A stretch of DNA of 58,221 nucleotides, from contig JAEUUY010000031.1 in NCBI GenBank assembly GCA_016787225.1, forward strand, positions 1 through 58,221. The letters are read 5' to 3'. The notes below the pieces were generated by a model. The model saw only the letters and a program-made list of their open reading frames with translations. It made no database searches and had not been told where the DNA came from. Of this stretch, positions 46,721-55,381 are shown piece after piece; position 1 is the stretch's first letter; every line of letters starts with the position of its first letter. The position numbers and the translations under genes are program-made. This DNA is from Chitinophagales bacterium (GTDB lineage: Bacteria; Bacteroidota; Bacteroidia; Chitinophagales; JADJOU01).

Positions 46721-49153
46721 ATGTACGTAATCAAAAGAGGAGGAAATCAAGAGCCCGTCATGTATGACAAAGTCACGGAGCGTGTACGCAAGCTGTGCTA
46801 TGGTTTGAATCCAGAATATGTAGTGCCTCAGCGTGTGACCAAATATGTCATCAGCGGTATATTCGATGGTGTGAGTACCTCACAGCTTGATGAATTAGCG
46901 GCTCAGACTGCAGCTTCTATGACTCCTATTCACCCAGACTATGCGGTCTTAGCTGCGCGTATCGCTGTTTCTAATTTACATAAAAATACCAAGAAGAAAT
47001 TCTCTGAAGTGGTAGATGATTTATATCATTATGTACAAAAAGAAACAGGTGCCAAGGCTGGCTTGATAGCGGATGATGTCTATGAAGTTGTTATGGCTAA
47101 TAAAGATAGACTCGATGCAGCTATAGTACATGCGAGAGATTCTTTCTATGATTATTTCGGTTTTAGAACCTTAGAGAAATCGTATTTACTTAAAATCGAT
47201 GGGAAAATCGCAGAAAGACCGCAGCATATGATCATGCGGGTAGCTGTAGGTATCCACAAGGGCGATATCGACTCAGCTATTGAGACCTATAACATGATGA
47301 GTGAGAAATGGTTTACCCATGCTACACCTACTTTATTTAATGCAGGTACGCCTAATCCGCAGCTTTCTTCTTGTTTTCTACTCACTACCAAAAATGATAG
47401 CATTGATGGTATATTCGATACGCTCAAGCAATGCGCCCAAATTTCTAAAAGCGCAGGTGGTATAGGTTTAAGCATACATAATATCCGAGCCAATGGTAGC
47501 TATATCAAGGGTACGAATGGTACATCGAATGGAATCGTACCTATGCTGCGTGTATTTAACGATACTGCGCGCTACGTAGATCAGGGAGGAGGCAAACGCA
47601 AAGGTGCTTTTGCTATATATCTTGAGCCTTGGCATGCCGATGTCTTAGACTTTCTTGACCTCAAAAAGAATAATGGTAAAGAAGAAATGCGTGCAAGAGA
47701 TTTATTCTACGGCATGTGGATTCCAGACTTATTCATGAAGCGACTCAAAGTAGATGGAGATTGGTCACTATTCTGCCCTAATGAGTGTCCTGGTTTAGCG
47801 GACACCCACTCAGCAGAATTCGAAACGCTTTATGAAAAATATGAAGCAGAAGGAAAGGCCAAGAAAACTATTAAAGCATCTGAAGTTTGGTTGAAAATCC
47901 TCGCTTCCCAAGTAGAAACAGGTACTCCATATATTCTATACAAAGACCATGCGAATTCAAAATCAAATCAGCAAAATCTAGGAACGATTAAGAGTTCGAA
48001 CCTATGCTGCGAAATCATAGAATACACATCAGAAGATGAGGTGGCTGTTTGTAACCTAGCATCTATCGCTTTGAATAAATTTGTGACAGAAGATAAAAAA
48101 TACGATTTTAAAAAACTGGAAGAAGTGACCGCTCGTGTCACGAGAAATCTCAATCGTATCATCGATGTCAACTACTACCCAGTCATAGAAGCACAGAATA
48201 GCAATATGCGCCATAGACCGATAGGTATTGGAGTACAGGGCTTGGCGGATGCATTCATTTTAATGCGTATGCCATTCGAATCGGAAGCAGCTAAAAAGCT
48301 CAATAGAGATATTTTCGAAACCATATACTACTCCGCAATGAAGACGTCGATAGAACTTGCAAAAGAAGAAGGTAAATACTCTAGCTTTGAAGGGTCTCCG
48401 CTATCCAAAGGAATATTCCAGTTCGATTTGTGGAATGTCAATCCAGGAAATGAGCGATACGACTGGGAAAGCTTGAGAAAAGAAGTAATGGAGCACGGTG
48501 CTCGCAACTCACTCTTACTAGCTCCTATGCCTACCGCATCTACCTCACAGATATTAGGAAACAACGAGTGCTTCGAGCCTTATACCTCCAATATTTATAT
48601 CCGTAGAGTGAATTCTGGGGACTTCATTATCGTCAATAAGCATTTATTGAATGACCTTGTGGACCTAGGTTTATGGTCAGAGGATTTGAAAAATAAAATC
48701 ATAGCTGCCGATGGATCTATCCAAAATATCCAAGGCATTCCGCAGCATATCAAAGATCTCTACAAAACCGTATGGGAAATCAAGCAGCGCGTCATCATAG
48801 ACATGGCTGCCGATAGAGGTGCCTTTATCTGCCAGTCTCAATCTATGAATATCCACTTAGAAAATCCGAATAACGCTATGCTCACGGCTATGCACCTGCA
48901 TGCATGGGAAAAAGGATTAAAGACAGGAACTTACTATTTACGATCTAAAGCAGCTACTCGCGCGGCACAGGTGACTATCGAAAAAGAAGTAGCACAGCAG
49001 CCAGAAACCGAAGTAGTGCCAGAAACCAAGGTACAAACCATCAAAGAACCTGCTAAATTCGCAGCAGATGTTCTCGATAGCTTCACCGCCGAACCAGTCG
49101 TCAACGGCCCTGTATGCACCATGGAAGAAGGGTGTATTAGCTGTAGTGGGTAG
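46721..49153 (+). CDS. nrdA: Ribonucleotide reductase class Ia, large subunit
   Basis: Catalytic alpha subunit of 810 aa that reduces ribonucleoside diphosphates. It begins with an ATP-cone ([20 protein letters not shown]), the allosteric activity switch. The active-site Cys is in [40 protein letters not shown] and [20 protein letters not shown] are diagnostic. The C-terminal redox pair is GCISCSG. A linker rich in Glu/Pro/Val ([19 protein letters not shown]) precedes it. The operon order nrdB-nrdA is reversed compared with E. coli but common in Bacteroidota. Confidence 0.97.
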   Translation: MYVIKRGGNQEPVMYDKVTERVRKLCYGLNPEYVVPQRVTKYVISGIFDGVSTSQLDELAAQTAASMTPIHPDYAVLAARIAVSNLHKNTKKKFSEVVDDLYHYVQKETGAKAGLIADDVYEVVMANKDRLDAAIVHARDSFYDYFGFRTLEKSYLLKIDGKIAERPQHMIMRVAVGIHKGDIDSAIETYNMMSEKWFTHATPTLFNAGTPNPQLSSCFLLTTKNDSIDGIFDTLKQCAQISKSAGGIGLSIHNIRANGSYIKGTNGTSNGIVPMLRVFNDTARYVDQGGGKRKGAFAIYLEPWHADVLDFLDLKKNNGKEEMRARDLFYGMWIPDLFMKRLKVDGDWSLFCPNECPGLADTHSAEFETLYEKYEAEGKAKKTIKASEVWLKILASQVETGTPYILYKDHANSKSNQQNLGTIKSSNLCCEIIEYTSEDEVAVCNLASIALNKFVTEDKKYDFKKLEEVTARVTRNLNRIIDVNYYPVIEAQNSNMRHRPIGIGVQGLADAFILMRMPFESEAAKKLNRDIFETIYYSAMKTSIELAKEEGKYSSFEGSPLSKGIFQFDLWNVNPGNERYDWESLRKEVMEHGARNSLLLAPMPTASTSQILGNNECFEPYTSNIYIRRVNSGDFIIVNKHLLNDLVDLGLWSEDLKNKIIAADGSIQNIQGIPQHIKDLYKTVWEIKQRVIIDMAADRGAFICQSQSMNIHLENPNNAMLTAMHLHAWEKGLKTGTYYLRSKAATRAAQVTIEKEVAQQPETEVVPETKVQTIKEPAKFAADVLDSFTAEPVVNGPVCTMEEGCISCSG

Positions 49154-49466
49154 GGGTTGGAAGTTTTTAGTTATTAGTTGCAAGGGATTAAACGCAAAGT
49201 GAGCAGAGATTAACAAAGGGTCTCTGTGCCACATTAGCAGAAAAAAGAGTAATAGCACAGACATCACTTCGTCTATGTCCGCGCCAGAAGGGATTAACAT
49301 AAATTCAATCAGCAGAATTTACGAACTATTAGTTTAGTTAACGCCTTCGTCCATTATGGTATGAGTTATAACCATATCAACGCCCTGATAGGTGTTTCAC
49401 CTTACACAAATATAAAAACTTATACCTTTGAAATAATCGCCTTAAAATATACCTTTCCACCCACTC
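49154..49466. repeat. Gap with ACAAAG-type repeat motifs
   Basis: Bases 49190-49240 contain AACGCAAAGTGAGCAGAGAT and CAAAGGGTCTCTGTGCCAC, of the same family as 8881-9262. The remainder (49320-49466) shows no gene and no clear terminator. Confidence 0.5.
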
Positions 49467-49481
49467 TTGAAAGATAGTATT

Positions 49482-50135
49482 ATGATGAACGAACAACTAA
49501 AAAGAATATTAGTTAAAATAGATCAACTCAAAGGATTGGATAGTTATTTTACTGTATTTGGCTCACAAGAACATAAATACCAACTAAATCATCCTGTCTC
49601 AATCGACAAAGTTCATGAATTTGAACGAAAATATGACATAAAACTGCCAAGAGAATATGTAGATTTTGTTACAATACTTGGTAATGGAGGCGCTGGACCG
49701 TTTTATGGACTCGAGCTATTTGAAAATTGTTTGTTTGATGATCTAAACTATAAATATGAAAATTCTTTGTTAAATCCAAGTAAGCCCTTTTTGTTTACAG
49801 AACCTTGGAACCCCCGATTTTCGACTAAATTCAGCAAAGATAATGCAGAAGAAAATGAAATAGAATATGCAAAATTTGAAGAGATATATTATAGCAAAGA
49901 ACATATGAATGGAACTATTACTATATGTAATTATGGCTGTGGTGCAAGTTTGCACTTAATAGTCTATGGCAAAGAGTATGGAAATATATGGACGGATGAC
50001 AGAGGAAGTGAGAATGGAATTTATCCTTCTTTTGAACTTGGGAATAACCAAAATATTTCCTTTTTAAATTGGTATGAGCTGTGGTTAGATAATTCACTTC
50101 AAAAATTCCTTGCCCCTACAGGTGGTTCTATCTGA
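49482..50135 (+). CDS. SMI1/KNR4 (SUKH) family protein
   Basis: About 217 aa from the ATG at 49482; the upstream frame opens with a TTG at 49467. The SUKH core is visible: KVHEFERKYDIKLPREYVDF, then ILGNGGAGPFYGLELF, GTITICNYGCGASLHLIVYG and GNIWTDDRGSENGIYP. Proteins of this superfamily often neutralise nuclease or deaminase toxins of contact-dependent systems. No toxin gene is adjacent, so it may be an orphan immunity protein. It lies 80 bp ahead of a restriction-modification pair on the same strand. Confidence 0.85.
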   Translation: MMNEQLKRILVKIDQLKGLDSYFTVFGSQEHKYQLNHPVSIDKVHEFERKYDIKLPREYVDFVTILGNGGAGPFYGLELFENCLFDDLNYKYENSLLNPSKPFLFTEPWNPRFSTKFSKDNAEENEIEYAKFEEIYYSKEHMNGTITICNYGCGASLHLIVYGKEYGNIWTDDRGSENGIYPSFELGNNQNISFLNWYELWLDNSLQKFLAPTGGSI

Positions 50136-50214
50136 CTTAGAAAAAATCGGTTTCGTTTTTTGATATCCTTTGTAATTTTGTATATAGGTTACAGAGGTAA
50201 GATACGATGATAAA

Positions 50215-51477
50215 ATGAATTTAAAGGAGCGGATTAGCATTGATGAATTGGATGGAAAGCGTTTCCAAATTCGACTCATAGAGCCATTAGAGGATCGAAA
50301 AGCTATTTTGACTCATTATCTTCATAACATCCAAAATGGGGTTTCAAAACACTACAAAAAAAACGCTTTAAAAGTCTTAAAAGAATACATAGACTATAAA
50401 GTCGAAAATGATAATATATCAATAGTTGCCGAATATGCCATTCAACAAATGTTATTTGAAGTCCAGAATGTACCTTTTCCGACACCAAAAAATTACACGT
50501 TTAAATTTATAGATTTATTTGCAGGAATTGGAGGTTTTAGGATTGCAATGCAAAATCTGGGTGGAAAGTGTGTATTTACAAGTGAATGGGACAAAGAAGC
50601 TCAGAAAACGTATAGAGCAAATTTTGGAGAAGTGCCTTTTGGCGATATAACTAAATCGCATGTTAAAAGTTATATTCCCAAAGAATTTGATGTTTTATGT
50701 GCAGGATTTCCATGCCAAGCTTTCTCAATAGCAGGCAAACGCGGTGGCTTTGATGATACAAGGGGGACGTTATTTTTTGATGTAGTTGAAATAATTAAGA
50801 AACATAAACCCAAAGCGATTTTTCTTGAAAATGTAAAAGGTTTGAGAAGCCACGATAAAGGGCACACTTTGGCAACTATATTGAATGTATTACGCAATGA
50901 TTTAGGTTATTTTGTACCCGAACCTCAAATAATAAATGCTAAAGAATTCGGAGTTCCTCAAAATAGAGAAAGAATTTATATTGTAGGATTTCATGAAGAC
51001 ACTGGTGTCTCAAATTTTCAATATCCAAAACCAATTAAGAAAAAGGTGAAATTTGCTGATATAAAAGAGAAGCAGGTTGTACCAACAAAGTATTACTTAT
51101 CAACTCAATATGTTCAAACTTTAGTAAATCATAAAGCACGACATGAAGGGAAGGGAAATGGATTTGGATATGAAATTATTTCTGATGATGGCATTGCAAA
51201 CACAATCGTTGTTGGAGGAATGGGTAGAGAGAGAAATTTAGTGTTAGACAATAGAATTACAGATTTTACACCTACTACACACATTAAAGGTGAAGTAAAT
51301 AGAGAAGGGATTCGCAAAATGACTCCACGAGAATGGGCAAGACTACAGGGGTTTCCAGATAATTTTATTATTCCAGTTGCGGATGCTTCTGCATATAAAC
51401 AGTTTGGCAATTCTGTCGCTATACCAGCTATTCAGGCTACAGCAAAAAAGATTTTAGAATTAATTTTAAATAAATGA
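50215..51477 (+). CDS. DNA (cytosine-5)-methyltransferase of a type II R-M system
   Basis: 420 aa. After a 95-residue N-terminal extension (DELDGKRFQIRLIEPLEDRK, with helices) the C5-MTase motifs come in order: I FIDLFAGIGGFRIAM, IV GFPCQAFSIAGKRGGF (catalytic Cys), VI FLENVKGLRS, VIII QNRERIYIVGF, and IX-X MTPREWARLQGFPDNF and QFGNSVAIPA. The variable target-recognition region lies between VIII and IX; the recognised sequence cannot be read. The stop overlaps the next gene by 4 bp (ATGA), and that gene is the likely cognate restriction enzyme. Confidence 0.95.
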   Translation: MNLKERISIDELDGKRFQIRLIEPLEDRKAILTHYLHNIQNGVSKHYKKNALKVLKEYIDYKVENDNISIVAEYAIQQMLFEVQNVPFPTPKNYTFKFIDLFAGIGGFRIAMQNLGGKCVFTSEWDKEAQKTYRANFGEVPFGDITKSHVKSYIPKEFDVLCAGFPCQAFSIAGKRGGFDDTRGTLFFDVVEIIKKHKPKAIFLENVKGLRSHDKGHTLATILNVLRNDLGYFVPEPQIINAKEFGVPQNRERIYIVGFHEDTGVSNFQYPKPIKKKVKFADIKEKQVVPTKYYLSTQYVQTLVNHKARHEGKGNGFGYEIISDDGIANTIVVGGMGRERNLVLDNRITDFTPTTHIKGEVNREGIRKMTPREWARLQGFPDNFIIPVADASAYKQFGNSVAIPAIQATAKKILELILNK

Positions 51478-52097
51478 ATCAACTAAATAAATTAGGAATC
51501 ACTGTTGGAAAGGATAATAAAGCTGAAATAGTTTTCGATTCGTTGTTTTCAGATTTCAGGCAGGTCAAGTATAGATATCCAACAGAATATGTTGCTACCT
51601 ATTGGAACGCTTTTAAGAATCATGAAGAAAGCAATAATAATCTTAATGGAAAAATTTTTGAATACATTTTAGCTACTTTGTTCGTACGTGAAGGATTATT
51701 ACCTTTATATTTGAGTGCAAAAGTTGCGTTTGTTCCAAACGTTATTTATGACTTAATGTTTTATACCGCAGAACGTGGTCCTATTTGTATTTCAGCAAAG
51801 ACAAGTTTAAGAGAGCGATATAAACAAGCTGATTTGGAAGCAATAGCTTTAAAATATGTACATAGAAAAGCATTAAGCTATTTAGTAACACTTGAAGAAA
51901 ACGAAGCAAGAAGCGTAAAAGCAAAAATTAAAAGTGGAGATGTAATTGGGCTTGATAACGTTGTGGTTGCGACTAACTCTGAGTTCAATGATTTAATAAA
52001 TGAACTTAAAACATTTCAATTTTCAGAACCTCCAACAGTAAAAGTAATAGAAAGTAATCAAGTCATTACATCAGAAAAATTAATGAATTTGAATTAA
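51474..52097 (+). CDS. Putative type II restriction endonuclease
   Basis: 207 aa, coupled by ATGA overlap to the C5-methyltransferase, which is the main evidence for its function. The segment NVIYDLMFYTAERG..PICISAKTSLRERYKQAD fits a PD-(D/E)xK-like core with Asp (YDLMF) and Ser-Ala-Lys (ISAK) where Glu-x-Lys is more usual. Flanking helices are charged (LEAIALKYVHRKALSYL). No GIY-YIG or HNH motif is present. I cannot name the specificity. Confidence 0.78.
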   Translation: MNQLNKLGITVGKDNKAEIVFDSLFSDFRQVKYRYPTEYVATYWNAFKNHEESNNNLNGKIFEYILATLFVREGLLPLYLSAKVAFVPNVIYDLMFYTAERGPICISAKTSLRERYKQADLEAIALKYVHRKALSYLVTLEENEARSVKAKIKSGDVIGLDNVVVATNSEFNDLINELKTFQFSEPPTVKVIESNQVITSEKLMNLN

Positions 52098-52734
52098 TAA
52101 ACAGGACGAATATCTAAAAGCCAATTATTAAACCCTGCGCCTATCAAGGTATTGCCACCTTGGCTAATAAATTTTAAGATTTCAAGGTTGATAAAAATCT
52201 ATGGGCTATGTTGAATTGTATGGGTAAAATATTTATCGGTCTATGTTGAATAGTTTGGCTTGATTTGGAGCCATGAATCACATGTCACCCCTCTGGGGTT
52301 TAAAAGTTATAGGTTATTTTGTCTATTACAAACAGACCACTCCTACGGAGTTAAAAGCCGAATGTTAAATTGAACTATATACCGGATTCAATTGAAAACT
52401 AATTTATACAACCCTACTCTGTTTAACTGCAAAAATAAAATGAAGTTTCTAGATATGAGTCTCTGACTACGTCGCGGTGCACTGAAATCTCTGATTTCAT
52501 GCTTTTTATTCATTGCAACACAAATATAGCTTTTTTATTTTGTAAATTACAAATTTACTAACACTTCGACGAAGTCACAGACATTCGCTGAACGCTGCAC
52601 GAATTCGACTATAGACTCCGGCGAACAGGGGAAAGCAAAAAAAACTTTTCGAAATTTAGCTTTTAGAGCCATTTTCACAATTATTCAAATTAGTATAGCT
52701 ATTTAATCGTAATTTTATAATCTAAAATTTTATC
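52098..52734. repeat. Gene-free stretch with dispersed short repeats and possible gene remnant
   Basis: About 640 bp without a supported gene. It holds inverted motifs around ACCCCTCTGGGGT and ACTCCTACGGAGT (about 52288-52352), in the style of dispersed repeats of Bacteroidota. A minus-strand frame at about 52098-52200 reads FISQGGNTLIGAGFNNWLLD and stops on both sides; it may be the worn C-terminus of a lost gene. Further short palindromes such as TGAAATC-N4-GATTTCA (about 52480-52500) occur near the right side. Confidence 0.45.
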
Positions 52735-53394
52735 ATGTTCAGAAGTTTAACCTTTGGTTTTTTATTGATTTGGAATTATCATGCATTTACGCAGAATGTA
52801 AAAAATATAGAATTGGCGCCAAAGGGTGTTTATGCAGAGGTGGATGTCGAAGTTAGCAACGGATTGGTGAACTTTTTAACGAGAGGTGAAGCGGATGTCA
52901 AGCAGAAGGCTGCCGAAGAGGTATTGAAAAACCCAAACAATTATAACCCTACGGTTTTATTTGCCTTATCGCAGGTACTTTTTAATTCTGATAAAAAAGA
53001 TCAGGCTTGTTTTTGGTTCTATGTAGCTCAACTCAGAGCTCGCTATGATGCAAATCGATGCATGGATATAACAGCCACATCGGGACTTGCCGTTCTCAAT
53101 GAACAATATGGCACTACTATCAATCAATATGCATTTAAGGATATAAATAAATTGAAGGAAACGGTAAAAAGTGTCGTGTCATTTGTCAGATCGAATGAAG
53201 AAAACTATGACCCTAGATGGATGAATCTACATGGAATGGATGCTATAAATGCTAGTCTAGATAAAGAAGATAATAAGAAAACAAAACAGAAAGAACTCAG
53301 TCAACCAAAAGCAGAGTGGAAGGCGATTAAAGAGAAAACAATCAATGATTATTTTGCAGACTTTCAAGAGTTTTTGAAATCTTTGAAAAAGTAA
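52735..53394 (+). CDS. Secreted protein of unknown function
   Basis: 219 aa with an N-terminal signal sequence (RSLTFGFLLIWNYHAFTQ). The mature part is mainly helical with TPR-like features (PTVLFALSQVLFNSDKKDQA, CFWFYVAQLRARYDANRCMD). The C-terminus is strongly charged (EDNKKTKQKELSQPKAEWKA). I recognise no family with confidence. It stands alone, between a repeat-rich gap and the ABC-F gene. Confidence 0.65.
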   Translation: MFRSLTFGFLLIWNYHAFTQNVKNIELAPKGVYAEVDVEVSNGLVNFLTRGEADVKQKAAEEVLKNPNNYNPTVLFALSQVLFNSDKKDQACFWFYVAQLRARYDANRCMDITATSGLAVLNEQYGTTINQYAFKDINKLKETVKSVVSFVRSNEENYDPRWMNLHGMDAINASLDKEDNKKTKQKELSQPKAEWKAIKEKTINDYFADFQEFLKSLKK

Positions 53395-53461
53395 AACTTC
53401 TTATACAACAAGTTCTACATAGATTTTTTCTTGTAGATTTGCGCTCCAATTTTTCTTATCC

Positions 53462-55324
53462 ATGAACTACCTTGCTATCGAAAACCTTACGCTTCATTAT
53501 GGCGATAAGGTCATATTTGAAGATATCCATTTCTATATCAATAAAGGCGATAAAGTAGCATTGGTAGCCAAAAATGGCACAGGTAAAACGACGCTTTTAA
53601 AAATGATATTCGGTGAGGAATTACCTAATAGTGACGCTAAGTTCTTTATTCACTCTGATGTCAAAGTGGGGTATCTGCAGCAGGACACCCCTTTGGACGA
53701 GTCTAAGACGATACGCGAAGTATTATATAGTCAAAACTCTGAGAAATTTCTAGCGATAGATCATTATAAAAAAGCTATGGAGGGCAAGTACTCTCTGGAA
53801 GAAGCTATGGCAGCTATGGACAAGCTACAGGTGTGGGATTTAGAGTCTAGGATGAGTCAGATTTTAGGCAAATTGGATATTTATGACCTCGAACAGCGGG
53901 TGGGAAGTCTATCTGGTGGTCAGAAAAAACGAGTAGCCCTTTCTGCTATATTAATCGAAGAACCCGATCTCATCTTGATGGATGAGCCGACCAACCACCT
54001 CGACCCTGAGATGATCGAATGGTTAGAAAACTATCTCAGAAGTAGAGAATTGACACTACTAGTCATAACCCACGACCGCTATTTTCTCGATGCTGTCTGC
54101 AATCAAATCGTAGAATTGGAAAACGGTAAAATGCAAAAATATCAAGGGAACTATGCCTACTATTTAGAAAAGAAGCAAACTCAAATAGAAGTTCTCTTCG
54201 CTCAAAATGAGAAGATGAAGAATATATTTCGCAGAGAGAAAGAATGGATGAGCAAACAACCAAAAGCTAGAACCACCAAGGCTAAATCCAGAATCAATAG
54301 CTTTGAAAATATCGAAGAAAACACGATACTCAAGCCTAAAAAAGAAGAATTGAAATTGGAGACAGTCGAGAATAGACTGGGGAGCAAGATTCTTGAATTT
54401 CACAAGGTTTACAAATCATTTGGTGATAAGAAAATTCTTGAAAATTTTGAATATAAATTCAAGAGAAATGAGAAAGTAGGTATTGTAGGAAAAAATGGTG
54501 TGGGCAAGACGACGTTTTTAAACCTGATATTAGGTCTAGAGAAGCCGGACAAAGGTGAAGTAGTGGTAGGAGAAACTGTAAAAATAGGATACTATAGACA
54601 GGAAAATAATGAGTTCGATGGTGAAAAGCGTATGATAGAAATTATCAAAGATGCAGCAGAGCATATTCCATTGAAAGGTGGTAAATCCTATACTGCTGCG
54701 CAAATGCTGGAGCGATTTTTATTTCCCGGACACATGCACTATGTATTTGTCAAAAAACTAAGTGGTGGTGAAAAGCGCCGTCTGTCGCTGATTCGCACCT
54801 TGATGCTCAATCCAAATTTCCTTATACTCGACGAACCAACGAATGATTTGGATATCATCACCTTAAATGTATTGCAGGAATTTATAGAAGAGTTTGAAGG
54901 CTGTGTCATAGTTATATCGCACGATAGATACTTTATGGATAATTGTGTAGAGCACCTCTTCTGCTTCGAAGGCAATGCCAAAATCCGAGACTATTATGGT
55001 ACTTACACGGAGTACAGAAACGAAATTCAAGAGAATAAATACAATCAAACCGAAACAAAAACTACCACAGAGAAAGCAATAGAGCTAAAACCTAGCAGTA
55101 AACCATCAGGTATTAAGCTGAGCTATAATGAACAAAGAGAGTTTGAAAAAATAGAGAAAGAACTCCCAAATTTAGAAACTGAGCAGTTAGAATTATCAGC
55201 TAAACTCATGGATAATTTACCATTCGATGAAATGCAAAAAGTCACAGACAGACTCTCTGTCATCGCCAAGATTATCGAAGATTATAATATGCGCTGGCTA
55301 GAACTAGCGGAGAAAATGGGGTAA
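53462..55324 (+). CDS. ABC-F family ATPase
   Basis: Cytoplasmic protein of 620 aa with two ABC domains and no membrane segments. The first has AKNGTGKTTLLK, LSGGQKKRVALS and LILMDEPTNHLDP; the second GKNGVGKTTFLN, LSGGEKRRLSLIRTL and LILDEPTNDLD. The linker between them is a charged helix pair, and the C-terminus (about 540-620) is a coiled coil (YNEQREFEKIEKELPNLETE). This resembles the Uup group, whose members act on ribosomes or stalled replication. Convergent with glutamine synthetase III. Confidence 0.92.
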   Translation: MNYLAIENLTLHYGDKVIFEDIHFYINKGDKVALVAKNGTGKTTLLKMIFGEELPNSDAKFFIHSDVKVGYLQQDTPLDESKTIREVLYSQNSEKFLAIDHYKKAMEGKYSLEEAMAAMDKLQVWDLESRMSQILGKLDIYDLEQRVGSLSGGQKKRVALSAILIEEPDLILMDEPTNHLDPEMIEWLENYLRSRELTLLVITHDRYFLDAVCNQIVELENGKMQKYQGNYAYYLEKKQTQIEVLFAQNEKMKNIFRREKEWMSKQPKARTTKAKSRINSFENIEENTILKPKKEELKLETVENRLGSKILEFHKVYKSFGDKKILENFEYKFKRNEKVGIVGKNGVGKTTFLNLILGLEKPDKGEVVVGETVKIGYYRQENNEFDGEKRMIEIIKDAAEHIPLKGGKSYTAAQMLERFLFPGHMHYVFVKKLSGGEKRRLSLIRTLMLNPNFLILDEPTNDLDIITLNVLQEFIEEFEGCVIVISHDRYFMDNCVEHLFCFEGNAKIRDYYGTYTEYRNEIQENKYNQTETKTTTEKAIELKPSSKPSGIKLSYNEQREFEKIEKELPNLETEQLELSAKLMDNLPFDEMQKVTDRLSVIAKIIEDYNMRWLELAEKMG

Positions 55325-55361
55325 AAAAGTGTTGAACTTATTATTATAAACTCAACACTTA
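55323..55361 (-). terminator. Terminator after glutamine synthetase III
   Basis: On the minus strand AAGTGTTGA (55360-55352) pairs with TCAACACTT (55335-55327), followed by a T-run (55328-55323). On the plus strand it is preceded, not followed, by the A-run, so it mainly serves the minus-strand gene although it may help stop the convergent ABC-F transcript. Confidence 0.75.
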
Positions 55362-55381
55362 AAACTTATAATTATTAACTT

